From Sabellastarte sp. h YS-2021 (taxonomy: Eukaryota; Annelida; Polychaeta; Sabellida; Sabellidae): DNA of 64,000 bases. The stretch is from contig OZ024930.1 in the NCBI GenBank assembly GCA_964017235.1, positions 155,620,221 through 155,684,220 on the forward strand, written 5' to 3'. The position numbers and the translations under genes were made by a program. Shown in pieces: positions 42,790 to 54,479 of the stretch (position 1 is the first letter of the stretch; the number at the start of each line of letters is the position of its first letter). A model generated the notes under the pieces. The model did not search any database. It was not told the DNA's origin and saw only the letters and a list, made by a program, of their open reading frames with translations.

Positions 42790-43900
42790 GTAAAGCTCCG
42801 AATCAGCCCAAGCCCCGACCTTCATATAGAACTGTGTGAAGGTATTGTGACTTCAGTGGCGGGCTGACAAGATTGGATCTAAGGAGACTCCCGACTGGAA
42901 GACCTTAGAAGCAGCCAAGGCCCTGACATCATGGGCTTTAACCTGATGTTAAAAGTGTGACTCCTGGTCAGAGAGTTCATAACATAGGATCACAGTCTGC
43001 TTGATCCAAGAGGAGATAGTGGCAGGTGAGATGTCTTTGTTGAAACCTTTCTTAAAGGAGACAAAAACCACCTCCTTATTCTGCCTGATGTCTGAGGTCC
43101 TGTCCAAATAGTAGCACAATGCTTTGAACGGACAGAGGGACCTGTCAGACTTGAGGGATCTATCCAGAGTCGGGGCCAGGGCTGTTATAACCCCAGGGAC
43201 CACACTGGACACTCTATGGCCAGCTGATTCTAGGATAGAAAGCTGGGTGATGGATACAGGGACACCTTGGACCAATCGGATTGGTGTCCAATATATCAGT
43301 TTTGCCAGGCATGAATCTCACTTTGCACTTGCCCGACCCAAGGGCCAAGAGGAATACCGTCTTGAAGGTCAAATGCTTCAAGGGGGCCTCCTTGATTGGA
43401 TCAAATGGGGTCTTAGCTGGTGCACGGCCAGTAAGAAGTTCCAGGAGGGTATGCCACTCCTGCCTTTGGGCCTGTCTCTGAGGAATCTATCCAGGAGACG
43501 AGCAAGATTTCCGTCCTTACTGATGTTGAAGGGTGAATTTCCCAGTTTATCAACAATGGGTGACCTATAGCCATCAATGGTGCTGGGCTGTTTGCCAAGC
43601 ATGTATATCACTTCTACGCTTGCCCGACCCCAGGGCCAAGAAGAAAACTGCCTTGAAGGTAAATGCTTCAAGGAGGCCGAGAATTGGTTCAAAATGAACC
43701 TTGTCAACTGGTGCAAAAACCAGGGAGAGGTTCCAGGAGGGGTTCCCCTCCGGTCTTTGGGTCTGTCTCAGTGGAAGCTATCCAGGAGACGAGTGAGATT
43801 TTTCCTTACTAACATTGATGGGCAAATTTCCCAGACTATCAGCAATGGCTGACCTGTAACCATCAATGGTACTGGGCTGCAACTTCCTGTCCTGAAGCAG
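42790..43900 (-). pseudogene. Broken tyrosine recombinase (DIRS/Crypton-type phage-integrase fold)
   Basis: Minus-strand order: a core-binding part with STIDGYRSAIADSLGN / STIDGYRSPIVDKLGN, present twice (about 43770-43900 and 43400-43640). Then come LCPFKALCYYLDRT, a PATISSWIKQTV segment, and past a stop near 42948 the H-x-x-R box (KAHDVRALAAS), an ILSARH-stop-SHNTFTQFY segment with the presumed catalytic Tyr, and nothing beyond. No reverse transcriptase or RNase H is seen nearby. Several stops and shifts make it non-functional. Confidence 0.65.
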
Positions 43901-44477
43901 CCTGACTTTACAACTGACTTTACAGGTGGTGCCCGAAGTCCACCTGATGAATGATACATCACTTGGTAAAAAAGACCCATTTGCCTCATAGACTGATCTG
44001 ATTGACCCCCTTTTGACCGGTCTGGTGACAATGATCCAGATTAACAGTCTCTCTGTTCTTATTGTGGTCTGGTGGGGCTGACACAACTTTTCACATTAAT
44101 AGACTCTTCGCCCCGGGCCGGCAGCCTGCAAGGTGCAGCATTTACAGAGCAATTGTCATTTGTGAGATGTCTGACCCCTGGCCGGACATGATGACAAAAT
44201 TTATTATCTCTCCAGTCAAGTCCAGCACCGATAACAGGTTTTTGAGAGGTTTTTAAGGGAAGGTTGCCTGGCAGTAGCTTGGGACACTGTCATATCACCA
44301 AGCCCACTGACTGGTCTAAGAATTCTCTGTAACCAAATTTACCTTAGGCAACTCTGTCCGGTACCAGGACTCCATATCCGGTACTTTACTGTAACCAGTA
44401 ATTCTCTGTAACCGGCAAAAAAACTGGCAGGCTGGGATCACCAGTGCATTTTGACATCTACTGGTCTATATTTCGCC

Positions 44478-44480
<3 letters not shown>

Positions 44481-44512
<32 letters not shown>
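44481..44512. repeat. Poly-T tract of 32 bases
   Basis: An uninterrupted T run that could be the antisense poly-A tail of a retroposon, although no recognisable retroposon adjoins it. Confidence 0.85.
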
Positions 44513-44513
<1 letters not shown>

Positions 44514-44520
44514 TGTGTAA

Positions 44521-44880
44521 CTAGTTGGGGTGAAGCACTGTACAGTAAGGACTGTGTAGCCAGCACCCTGTTAGTATACTTTGTAACCGGTAGGTTGAAG
44601 CAAGTGCACAAGGCTGTGTAGCCAGTACCAGCCGGCACACTCTGTAACCAGTTGTTGAAGCAAGTGTACAAAGCTGTGTAGCCAGTACCAGTCGGTACAC
44701 TCTGTAAGTAGTTGTTGAAGAAGGCTGTGTAGCCAGTACCAGCCGGTACACTCTGTAAGCAGTTGTTGAAGAAGGCTGTGTAGCCAGTACCAGCCGTACA
44801 CTCTGTAACCAGTTGTTGAAAACAAGTGTACACGGCTGTGTTACCAGTCAGTACACTCTGTAAACAGTTACTAAAGCAAC
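44521..44880. repeat. Decayed 50-60 bp tandem array
   Basis: GGCTGTGTAGCCAGTACC and ACTCTGTAACCAGTTGTTGAA alternate about six times with variable spacing. Reading frames through it translate to repeats and are not coding. Confidence 0.75.
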
Positions 44881-45029
44881 TTAACAACTATCTTCTGTGT
44901 TGAATTCAGCTTGCTGTAGGTTTCCTCCATTAATTGAAGTATTTCTTAAATCGCACGTCTTGTTTGAAGATTTGACAGTTGCTGGGGAAGCCCTTGTAAT
45001 CTATTTTTAGAAACACTTGGTGTTCGGTG

Positions 45030-45720
45030 TCATGTGACCAGCCTGCTGGTCGGAAAGACACGCGATTGGCTGATTGGAGTTCGTCAGTTGCCGCGTTCTT
45101 TTGTGATAATTAAACATGCAAATGCGCAGTATACTGCTCATCCACAAACCCCACTACCGACAACGAAGGTCGGTTCATGAGAGAAGGACTGGTATCGCAG
45201 TAGATGTAAGTTGTGAAGAACGCAGTTCCGACCTTCCTGGTCGGTGAAAACACGTGACCAGCTTCGTGATTTGGTCGGAAGGACACGCGATTGGCTGACT
45301 GGATATGACGTCAGAGGTCGCGTTCTTTTGAGCTGGCCGGCCGGCTGATGCTTTTAAAGCAGAGAAGCCTGGACCAGTGCGCTCTGTAGATGTGTAGATG
45401 AAATTCCTTCTCTCTTTCATGATAAAACCAGTGAACTGGCCATCCACAACCCCCACTACCGACAACAAAGCCGGGTCTGCAAGGGAGGGACTGATATCAC
45501 CTTCTATTGTGAGGTTGGAAGAACTGGAGCTTGCCGGTCGACTAATGCTTTACAAGCAAAGATGTCTGGACCAGTGCGCTCTGAAGAAATCTGAATAATT
45601 CATCTCTTGCTGCTGATGTACATATATATAAGCTTACCGGTCGACTAATGCTTTAAAGCAAAGATGTCTGGACCAGTGCGCTCTGAAGAAATGTGAAGAA
45701 TTCATCTCTTGCTTCTGATG
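45030..45720. repeat. Duplicated blocks within the TIR element
   Basis: ACACGCGATTGGCTGA with a following CGCGTTCTTTTG occurs twice (about 45060 and 45285). CCGGTCGACTAATGCTTTA with GTCTGGACCAGTGCGCTCTG occurs twice (about 45535 and 45640), with weaker copies around. No coding sequence seen. Confidence 0.65.
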
Positions 45721-46330
45721 AAAAAACACCAATACTCGAGCTAGGCTGGTGTGACTGATGCTATACAGCAGAGAAGTCTTTACCAGTGCACTCTGAAGAA
45801 TGCACCTTTTGTATGCGGAATTCCTTCTATTTACAGTGTTAAATACTACATAGAACGAAGTTTCCGTGATTTTCCATTTGTAGTACTAGAGAAGACGTTT
45901 CTATGGTGATTGTAGCTGAAGGTACACTCAAACTAAAAGACACGGATAAAAATACCTTGTAAGTAGAATATCCATTATTTTCTTTAAAAATTGTCGATCT
46001 GCCCCTAACAACACAATGGTTAAAGGGAGGAAACTAGCAAAATGGCTGCCTTCATATTTCTCGTCGATCACTGCCCTATCCTCAACACTAAATTGAGTCA
46101 ACTAGGGAGCGTTTCCAGCAGATTTCTAAATGTATATCCGTGCTTGATCAGTAGGTAACACTTCTACACTGAACATGAAGTACGAGGCGCCATCTGGGGA
46201 GTGCACAGTACTACGGACCGGCCAGCTAGTGGCAACACAGGACGTCTTTTTCTGGCGTTTGGCGGGCCAGTCTGCGCCGACCGGATAAGCAATTGTCCAT
46301 TGGATAGGATGTATTAACGCAATAAAAATA

Positions 46331-47039
46331 TTATTTAAAAATTATATATTATTTATATTATTATTTTATTATATTATTTTTAGAATTTGCATTGTTTTTC
46401 AGTTATTCATTTCCTCAATTCCTATATATGTGGTCCATATATATGCAACCTAAATATGTGACACAATCTCAGTTCTGACTCCCCTTTGTCTTATTAGATA
46501 ATGAAGTAAACCCCATCTCCCAACCCCACCCCACCCCTCTCCCCTTCTCCACACCTCTCTCACTGTTACAGAAGATCTGCAACCCCACTGAAAAGTCTGG
46601 TTCTTTGTTTCTCATTTGATATCATTCAATACCTTTGTTTATTTAGTGTCACTCAATAGCTGGAGGTCCCAGAGGTGGATGGGGGGTGAGACTACAAAGA
46701 GATAGAGTGCTACAGCACAAATGGTAAACAAACAAAAGGGGTAATCAAATACAAAAAGGTCAGTTAATCTTATCACTAAAATCAAATCAAATATATAAAT
46801 AAGGAATGTCCAACAGGAAAATTATATACCTCCAGAATTAAATATAAATTATCAAACCACAAGAACAGATTTATAATAATAATTCAGAATTGAGAATTTT
46901 AAGAATGTAATTATCAACTGAAATGAGTTAGTAACTGTAGGAACTGTGTCAAAATTAACTGAGGCAAACTGAATAAAACTGGGCTAGTTGAGGGTTAAAA
47001 ATCTCCTATTTTTACTACATAAGGCTATAATTTCATTAA
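46331..47039. other. Intergenic AT-rich sequence
   Basis: Begins with a TATTAT-rich run, then C-rich patches near 46510-46560. No genes seen. Confidence 0.55.
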
Positions 47040-47805
47040 TATTGGACTTATAGCTCACCAGAAAATAACAGTGTCCATTTTGCCTACTTGAATATGTTTA
47101 ACCAGTTTTATTTTAAAAAGTTAAAAACTCAGCAAGCAGAGAGATAACACACAAAAATAAGTACTTAAAAGCCTAAGATAGCCATAACATTATTAATAAA
47201 CATTTAAATAGACAGGCACTTCCTTTGAAAAATTCAAAGATTTCAGCTCTATGACCCACATAGTTCGACAGTTACAGGGCTTTAAAGTGGTATAATATCC
47301 ATAAACTGGGTCTCTGTGGGCATTTTACAATTGTTAAAGAGACCTTAGCAATTAAACTACAGAGCTGAAACTTTTTGGGGGACAAACATAACAAACAAAA
47401 ATTATATATAATACAGTTTAAGACTCGTCACACTAAGCATTTCCAAATAACAGGGCAAAATACGGAAAAAAATGTCAAAAAAGGTCACTTGGGTGAGTGT
47501 TTATGGCCCTCATACACAGGTTAAATGTCTACTAAAAGCCTTGATTTTCGGCACATGTAAAAAGGACATAATAATGCATTCCCAGATGGGATTTCAGCTC
47601 AATCAATCACATAGTTTAACAGTCACAGGGCTTAAGTGGCAAAAAGTCCAACTACTGGGTCTCTGTGGGCCTTTTAGAGATCTCGATGTGGCCTTCAAAT
47701 TAAAGCTTCAGATTTATAATCTGTCACATACTAAGATTATACATAGAATATATATCTAATAAAGTTTGAAAGTAATAAATATCTAATAAAGTTTGAAACT
47801 TCTCA
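47040..47805. repeat. Diverged left flank of the 356-bp satellite
   Basis: Contains GGTCACTTGGGTGAGTG, TGGCCCTCATACACAG and CTGGGTCTCTGTGGGC, the same phrases as the array at 52123-53260 but with many changes, plus an older partial copy from about 47200. It ends at the LINE insertion point. Confidence 0.75.
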
Positions 47806-50800
47806 AACTTCTCAAAACAGGACTGTGCGGTCTCTTTCATGAATGCTTTTGCTCTCTTTTTTTCCTGGCATTTGTATATATTTGTTCTTGTTGTTGTTTG
47901 TGTTTCCTATTATTGCACTATTAACTTGCAACAACCGATGTTATATCAGAAATAGCTTAAATGTTGTAACTAAACTTCAGAAAACAAGATTAACAGAGAT
48001 CTTAAAAGCTACAGTCCTCATATTAATTGTGAATTTTTCTGGTAAGCTTGAACTTTGTTTCTCAAAATCCTATATATCAATGGGTGCTGCAACGGGGGTT
48101 GGTGTAAATGGAATCAACGATTATGAGTGATCTTAAAATAATATCGGCAAACTGTCAAGGCTTAAGAGATAAACACAAAAGAAGAGATGTGTGTGACTTT
48201 TTAAACAATCTTAACGCTAACATTATCTGTCTTCAAGACACTCATCTTACCCACCAAGATGAAAATAACCTAAAAAATTTAACAAACTGTGAATGTATAA
48301 TTAATGGTCCAAGATCTAATTCCCGTGGAGTAGTCATATTGCTCAAAAATAATTTTGAATATGAAATTCTTCATACAGAAGAAGACTGTGTAGGTAATTA
48401 TTTGGTAGTAGATTTACATATAGCCACAATTTCAGTCAGATTAATTAACATCTATGCTCCAAATAAAGATACACCAGCTTTCTTTCAGAATCTACGGCAA
48501 CTTATCGAAAACAATGAACAGGACTATTTGTTAGTTTGTGGTGATTTCAATTTGACACTAAATCCTGATCTTGATAGTTATAATTATATCAACATCAATA
48601 ACCCTAAATCAAGACAAAGCTTATTAGAAACAATAAGTTCTCATAACCTGCAAGACCTGTTCCGCCTTTTTCATCCAAAGGTTAGAAGATACACATGGAG
48701 ACGTAAGAATCCTATCAAGCAGGCCCGTCTAGATTATTTCTTAGCTTCTCATTCTTTGACTGATCTAATAACAAGCTGCAAAATAAACCCTGGTTATCGG
48801 TCTGATCACTCAATGTTGGAGTTAAACATGATATTGAATCCCTTTCACCGGGGGCGTGGATTATGGAAGTTCAACTGCAATTTACTCCATAAACAGGACT
48901 ATATTGACCTGGTTCACACATCTATTAAAGAAATTAAGGAAACTTATGCACTTCCTGTGTACTCCCATGATTTTATTAGGAAAGAAGATCCTTTAGACCT
49001 TCAGTTTACAATTGATGATGATCTTTTCTTAGAAATGCTATTGTTGCGTATTCGAGAACAAACTTTGAAGTACTGCATAACTCAAAAACGGATTGAAAGA
49101 AATACTGAAGAAAGCTTATTGAAAGATATTGAAAATATTGAAAAACATCTATCTTCCGACATTTCACTTCAGGCCTTAGAGACAAAACAAATAGAACTAC
49201 AAGAAATAAGAAACAAAAAGTTGATGGGTAGTATGATGAGGGCAAAAGTAAAATGGCTCCATCAAGGGGAAAAACCATCTAAATTTTTCTGTACACTTGA
49301 ACGAAAAAACTTTATTGATAAAACAATCAGAAAAATTAACCTTCCAAATGGTCAAACATTAACAAAACAAAGTGAAATTCTTAATCATGTAAAACAGTTT
49401 TATGCTGATCTGTTCAGATCAAGAGACAGTATAATACCTGAAATAAATCTAGACAAAGTTTTAGAAAATTGTAATGTAACAAAGCTCTCTCAGACAGAAG
49501 CTAACAGTTTAGATGGGCCACTAACAGTGGAAGAATTGGGGAAGGTCTTGCTTAACATGAAAAACAATAAAACTCCTGGCATGGATGGCTTCCCTGTAGA
49601 ATTTTTTAAAGTTTTTTGGTGTGATATGAAATTTTTTATTTTAAGAGCCATAAATCGATGCTATGAGAGGGTCTATTATCTATCTCTTTACGTTCAGCCG
49701 TTATAACTTGTATCCCAAAAGGGGACAAGTCTCGAGAATTGCTGAAGAATTGGAGACCAATTTCTCTTTTAAGTAGTCTTTATAAGCTGGCATCTGCAAC
49801 GATTGCTGGGAGACTTAAAAAGGTTCTAGATAAATTAATATCAGATTCGCAGTGTGGCTTCATTAAAGGAAGATTTATAGGGGAGTCTACACGATTGGTA
49901 TACGATCTAATGCACTACACTGAATCAAAAAATATCAATGGGTTATTGATGTTGATAGACTTTGAAAAAGCCTTTGATTCTATCTCTTGGAAATTTATGT
50001 ATAAAACTTTAGAATTTTTAGGTTTTGGAAAAAAATTTGTAAACTGGGTTAAGCTGTTTAACAACAAAATATCTGCCTCTGTTTTACAAGTTGGTATTAA
50101 GTCAGAATCCTTAAATATAGAGCGCGGATGTAAACAAGGCGACCCCATTGCACCATATCTTTTTATTATATGTAGTCAGATTCTAAATTATCTCATAAAT
50201 GAAAACTCTGAAATTAAAGGAATAAAAGTACATAACACAGAACTGAAAATGACACAGTTTGCCGATGACACCACACTCTTTTTAGATGGTTCAACCAACT
50301 CTCTTCTTGCAGCCCTAAACACCATTGAAATATTTGGTACATTATCCGGTTTAAAAATTAATACTAGTAAGACTAAAGTGGTTTGGATAGGAAGGAAAAA
50401 ACATTCAAGGGAGAAGATAAACGTACCATATAACTTGGAATGGGGTATTCACCAATTCCGTTTGCTAGGCATTCACTTTTCTACCAACCTCGACGAAATG
50501 CCAATGCTCAATTATTCAGCAGCACTAAAACAATGTGACAAGCTTTTAATGGGTTGGAAGAAAAGAAATTTAACGCCTTTTGGTAAAATCACCATTATTA
50601 AAACTTTCATTTTGTCAAAATTCAACCATATCTTCACCTGTTTACCCTCTCCACCTGCTCACTTCTGTAAATCCTTTACGAAAATGCTCTATGATTTTCT
50701 ATGGGACAACAAGCCGGATAAAATTAAAAGACTACAAATCTCGCAAGACTACAAAAATGGTGGTCTTAGAATGGTAAACATAGAAAATTTTATCCATTCC

Positions 50801-52122
50801 CTAAAACTGACCTGGATAAAAAGACTATTTGTTGGCAAAAACTCTCCTTGGGTTTTATTGTCTCAAGTATCAATTTCAGATATAAACAATTTAATTGTAT
50901 ATGGCTCTGAATGGGGTTGTAATACTATAAAGAAAAACACTGGTATGAACCAATTTTGGAAAGATGTCTTATTGTCATGGGTTAAATACTCTAATAAAGT
51001 TAAGATTGAAAACAATTCCGATATCTTCCGATATGGTACAATCCAGACATATCTCAAACAACTTTATTTTTTCCACAGTGGTTCAAGCATGGAATTACTT
51101 ATATTGGTGATTTAATAAAAAACGACTGGAGCTTCTTGAGTGAGCTCGAAATAGAAAAGATCTATGGATTTAAACCTACCAATTTTTTGGAACACTTCAG
51201 ATTAAAAACACTCTGTGATTCTCTAGTCAAAAAGCATAAAAATAAGGAGTCGTGTATATTTGAAAAACCGTGTATACCAAAAACTTTATCTATTGTTTTC
51301 AATAAAAGTGGGGCAAAGCCCTTCTACAATATTTTAAACGAGGCTACTTGTGATATGAAATTCAAGACCAAATGGAATGAAGACTTGGGTATTGAAATCG
51401 AAAAATATACATGGGAACATTTTTTTACTGTTTGTTTCAAAACAGTACAGGAAAATGAATTAATTTGGTTTCAATATAGGCTTATTCATAGGATTTTAGG
51501 TACACAGAGGTTACTGTATAAAATGGGAATAGTTCAATCGGAATTATGTTTGTTGTGTCAGTCTGATACTGAAACATTAAAACATCTTTTCTACGATTGT
51601 TCTATATCTCGCCAAATCTGGAATGATGTGAAGCTGTGGATTGCATCAAAAACTGGTTTCAGTTTGAACCTCTCTCCTCAAGAAATTCTGCTGGGATACA
51701 CAATGAGAGACCAGCATTTCCTTCCTGTCAATACAATAATAATGGTCGTAAAGAGTCATATATTCTCTAATTCAAGACAACAAAAACCATTTGATAATGT
51801 ACATCTTCATCGAAAAATAAAAAAAGTATTTGAGGAACAGAGGTTACTGTCAACTTACAACCAGACTGTAGAAAAATTTAGTAAAAGTTGGGCTGTATTT
51901 AATAAATTGTTTACTTAAAATTTATTTTATGAAAATTTTGTAAAATGTACTCAGCCTTCTGTGGTTTAGTGTAAATTTCTTGTATTTTGATGTGTAAATA
52001 TTTAAAAGTTGCTATAACTGGAACACCTCCTTGCCAGGGTGTGTGTACCTCCAGGTCAGTGTAATGGCAAGTTCTAATGGTAGCAATAAAGGAACATTTA
52101 TACAAAAAAAAAAAAAAAAAAA
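47806..52122 (+). mobile_element. L1/Tx1-type LINE inserted in a satellite unit
   Basis: GTTTGAAACTTCTCA at 47791-47805 is repeated at 52123-52137, right after a run of about 19 A residues (52103-52122), so both the target duplication and the poly-A tail are visible. The insertion divides one satellite monomer. ORF2 is present with two frameshifts. No ORF1 is recognised, and about 300 bases precede ORF2, so the copy is probably 5' truncated. Confidence 0.88.
48108..51918 (+). pseudogene. LINE ORF2: endonuclease and reverse transcriptase, two frameshifts
   Basis: An apurinic-like endonuclease nicks the target and the reverse transcriptase copies the RNA there. Endonuclease motifs: ISANCQGL, CLQDTHL, CGDFNLTLN, RLDYFLAS and RSDHSMLEL (first 250 residues). 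RT motifs: KTPGMDGFPVEFF, NWRPISLLSSLYK, LIDFEKAFDSI, GCKQGDPIAPYLF and QFADDTTLF with its catalytic aspartates. The C-terminal part has a CLLC...HLFYDC zinc-binding-like motif. The frame changes once between about 49660 and 49676 and again near 51025-51034; the final stop is at 51916-51918. About 1270 codons in total, usual for the clade. No internal stop other than those caused by the shifts was noticed, so the copy is young. Confidence 0.88.
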
Positions 52123-53260
52123 GTTTGAAACTTCTCAGACTTACCATTTCCAAGTTACAGAGCAAAATATGTGAAAAATGTCTTAAAAGGGTCACTTGGG
52201 TGGGTGTTTATGGTCCTCATACACAGTTTAAATGTCTACTTGAAGCCATGATTTTTGGCACATGTAAAAAGAACATAATAATGTATTCCCAGATGAGATT
52301 TCAGCCCTATCAGTCACATAGTTTAACAGTCACAGGGCTTAAAGGTGGCAAAAAGTCCAAATACTGGGTCTTTGGGAGCCCGTCAGAGACCTCAATGTGG
52401 CCTTCAAATTAAAGCTTCAGACTTAAAATTTGTCACATACATGTACTAAGATTACACATAGAATATGTATCTAATACAGTTTGAAACTTCTCAGACTTAC
52501 CATTTCCAAGTTACAGAGCAAAATATGTGAAAAATGTCTTAAAAGGGTCACTTGGGTGGGTGTTTATGGTCCTCATACACAGTTTAAATGTCTACTTGAA
52601 GCCATGATTTTTGGCACATGTAAAAAGAACATAATAATGTATTCCCAGATGAGATTTCAGCCCTATCAGTCACATAGTTTAACAGTCACAGGGCTTAAAG
52701 GTGGCAAAAAGTCCAAATACTGGGTCTTTGGGAGCCCGTCAGAGACCTCAATGTGGCCTTCAAATTAAAGCTTCAGACTTAAAATTTGTCACATACATGT
52801 ACTAAGATTACACATAGAATATGTATCTAATACAGTTTGAAACTTCTCAGACTTACCATTTCCAAGTTACAGGGCAAAATATGTGAAAAATGTCTAAAAA
52901 GGGTCACTTGGGTGGGTGTTTATGGTCCTCATACACAGTTTAAATGTCTACTTGAAGCCATGATTTTTGGCACATGTAAAAAGAACATAATAATGTATTC
53001 CCAGATGAGATTTCAGCCCTATCAGTCACATAGTTTAACAGTCACAGGGCTTAAAGGTGGCAAAAAGTCCAAATACTGGGTCTTTGGGAGCCCGTCAGAG
53101 ACCTCAATGTGGCCTTCAAATTAAAGCTTCAGACTTAAAATTTGTCACATACATGTACTAAGATTACACATAGAATATGTATCTAATACAGTTTGAAACT
53201 TCTCAGACTTACCATTTCCAAGTTACAGGGCAAAATATGTGAAAAATGTCTAAAAAGGGT
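52123..53260. repeat. 356-bp satellite, three near-identical units and part of a fourth
   Basis: AGTTTGAAACTTCTCAGAC recurs at steps of 356 bases. Each unit carries a repeated 95-codon open frame (VGVYGPHTQF..., at 52481 and 52837) that exists only because the DNA is repeated. Unit-to-unit differences are a handful of bases, implying recent homogenisation. Confidence 0.92.
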
Positions 53261-53998
53261 CACTCGGGTGGGGATTTATGGTCCTCATACATGGGTTAAA
53301 TGTCTATTAAAGGCCTAAATTTTGGAGTACATACAAGAAAAACATATCGATATATTCTCAGATGATATTTCACTTAGATGAAAGACATTGTTTGAAAGCT
53401 ACAGCGCTTGAAGGTGGCAAAAAGTCCATAAATTGGGTCTCTGTGGGCAATTTTGAGACCTCAAGTCGGCCTAACAGGTAAACCTACAGCCTTTAAATTT
53501 TTCACAGACAAGGATTACATATAGGAGTTACACCTAGAGCAGTTTGAGACTCATCAGAATTACCACTTCCAAATTATAGGGCAAAATATGTTACAAATCT
53601 AGGAAAAAAGTCCTAAGTGGGGTCTTTATGGGCCCCAAACACAATTTTCTCCTCAACTTAAAGTCTTGATTTTCGGCACATGTACTAAGAATATATTAAT
53701 GTGTTCTCAGGTAAAATTTAAGCCAGATACGCCTCATAGTTTGTGACCTAGAGGGCTCTAAGTGGTCAAAAGTGCAATTTCTGACCTTAAGGTGGCCATA
53801 AGTTCTTTATTATTTGGAGTTTAAGGTCACCTTAAAATAGGGATCTTCCTTTGGGCATCCTTAACATGTGTACCAAGTTTGAAAAAAATATATTAATTGG
53901 TTTTTGAGTTATCGCGTACACAAGGAAATTTCTACGGCGGCGGCGGTGGCGCGACGGACCTGAATCCAATATATCCCCGACTTTCGTCTGGGGATATA
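53260..53998 (+). mobile_element. Diverged satellite units and 3' terminus of an array element (A-type)
   Basis: After decayed 356-type units comes a GC-rich stretch (ACGGCGGCGGCGGTGGCG), CTGAATCCAA, then a hairpin (ATATCCCCGAC, loop, GTCTGGGGATAT) ending near 53997. The same terminus layout is seen in C and D. Confidence 0.6.
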
Positions 53999-54479
53999 AC
54001 TAGCAAGACGATGGCATTAATCAGGAACCTAAGAATTATGAAACTGTAAAATTTATCAATTGAAGTATAGCTGCCAATAGAAATACCACAACTAGATGAA
54101 TGCTTTTGCTAACAAAAGCGAAGCATCCCTGAGAGTTTAAAATGCCTTGTGGTTTTAATAAGCATGCTGTAAACCTAAGAATGCACAAAGCTGTACCGCA
54201 CTGTTACATAAACCAACCCCCTTAGTGATATCATGACAGGGAAAATCCTACAAAGGTCTTCTTTAATTAACATAAACAAGCGTTGTAGACATAGACAAGC
54301 TGGAGAAAGTGTTGTACATTGGATGTACAACATTGGATGTAACTTTAGTAAATTTTGTGTAAATGCTACAAAGCATTTCAGTAACGAGTATTGATAACTT
54401 CATATATAATCATGTGTGCAAGTATGTATTGATATTAAGATTGTCCACAGGGTTTTGCAATAGGTTTTAAGTCATTGTG
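53999..54479. other. Unclassified sequence
   Basis: Short direct repeat ACATTGGATGTA near 54320-54340. Nothing else recognised before the G-tract array. Confidence 0.5.

Larger units (their letters stand above)
42353..46330. mobile_element. 4-kb TIR block carrying tyrosine-recombinase remnants
   Basis: Left end GCGTTAATACATCCTATCC...GGACAATTGCT is inverted at 46290-46325. The interior contains minus-strand recombinase remnants (42790-43900), a 32-base T run, a decayed array (44521-44880) and duplicated GC-richer blocks at 45030-45420 and 45527-45720. Whether the recombinase belongs to the element or was inserted into it cannot be told. Confidence 0.6.

Noticed and set aside
44438..44887. 149-codon minus-strand frame with repeated Cys/Tyr-rich peptide
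   Set aside because: It follows the decayed 50-60 bp array and runs through the poly-T tract as a lysine run.
52481..53124. Repeated 95-codon open frames with near-identical peptides
   Set aside because: They recur at exactly the 356-bp satellite period, and their conservation is DNA-level homogenisation. No domain or codon-position bias is evident.
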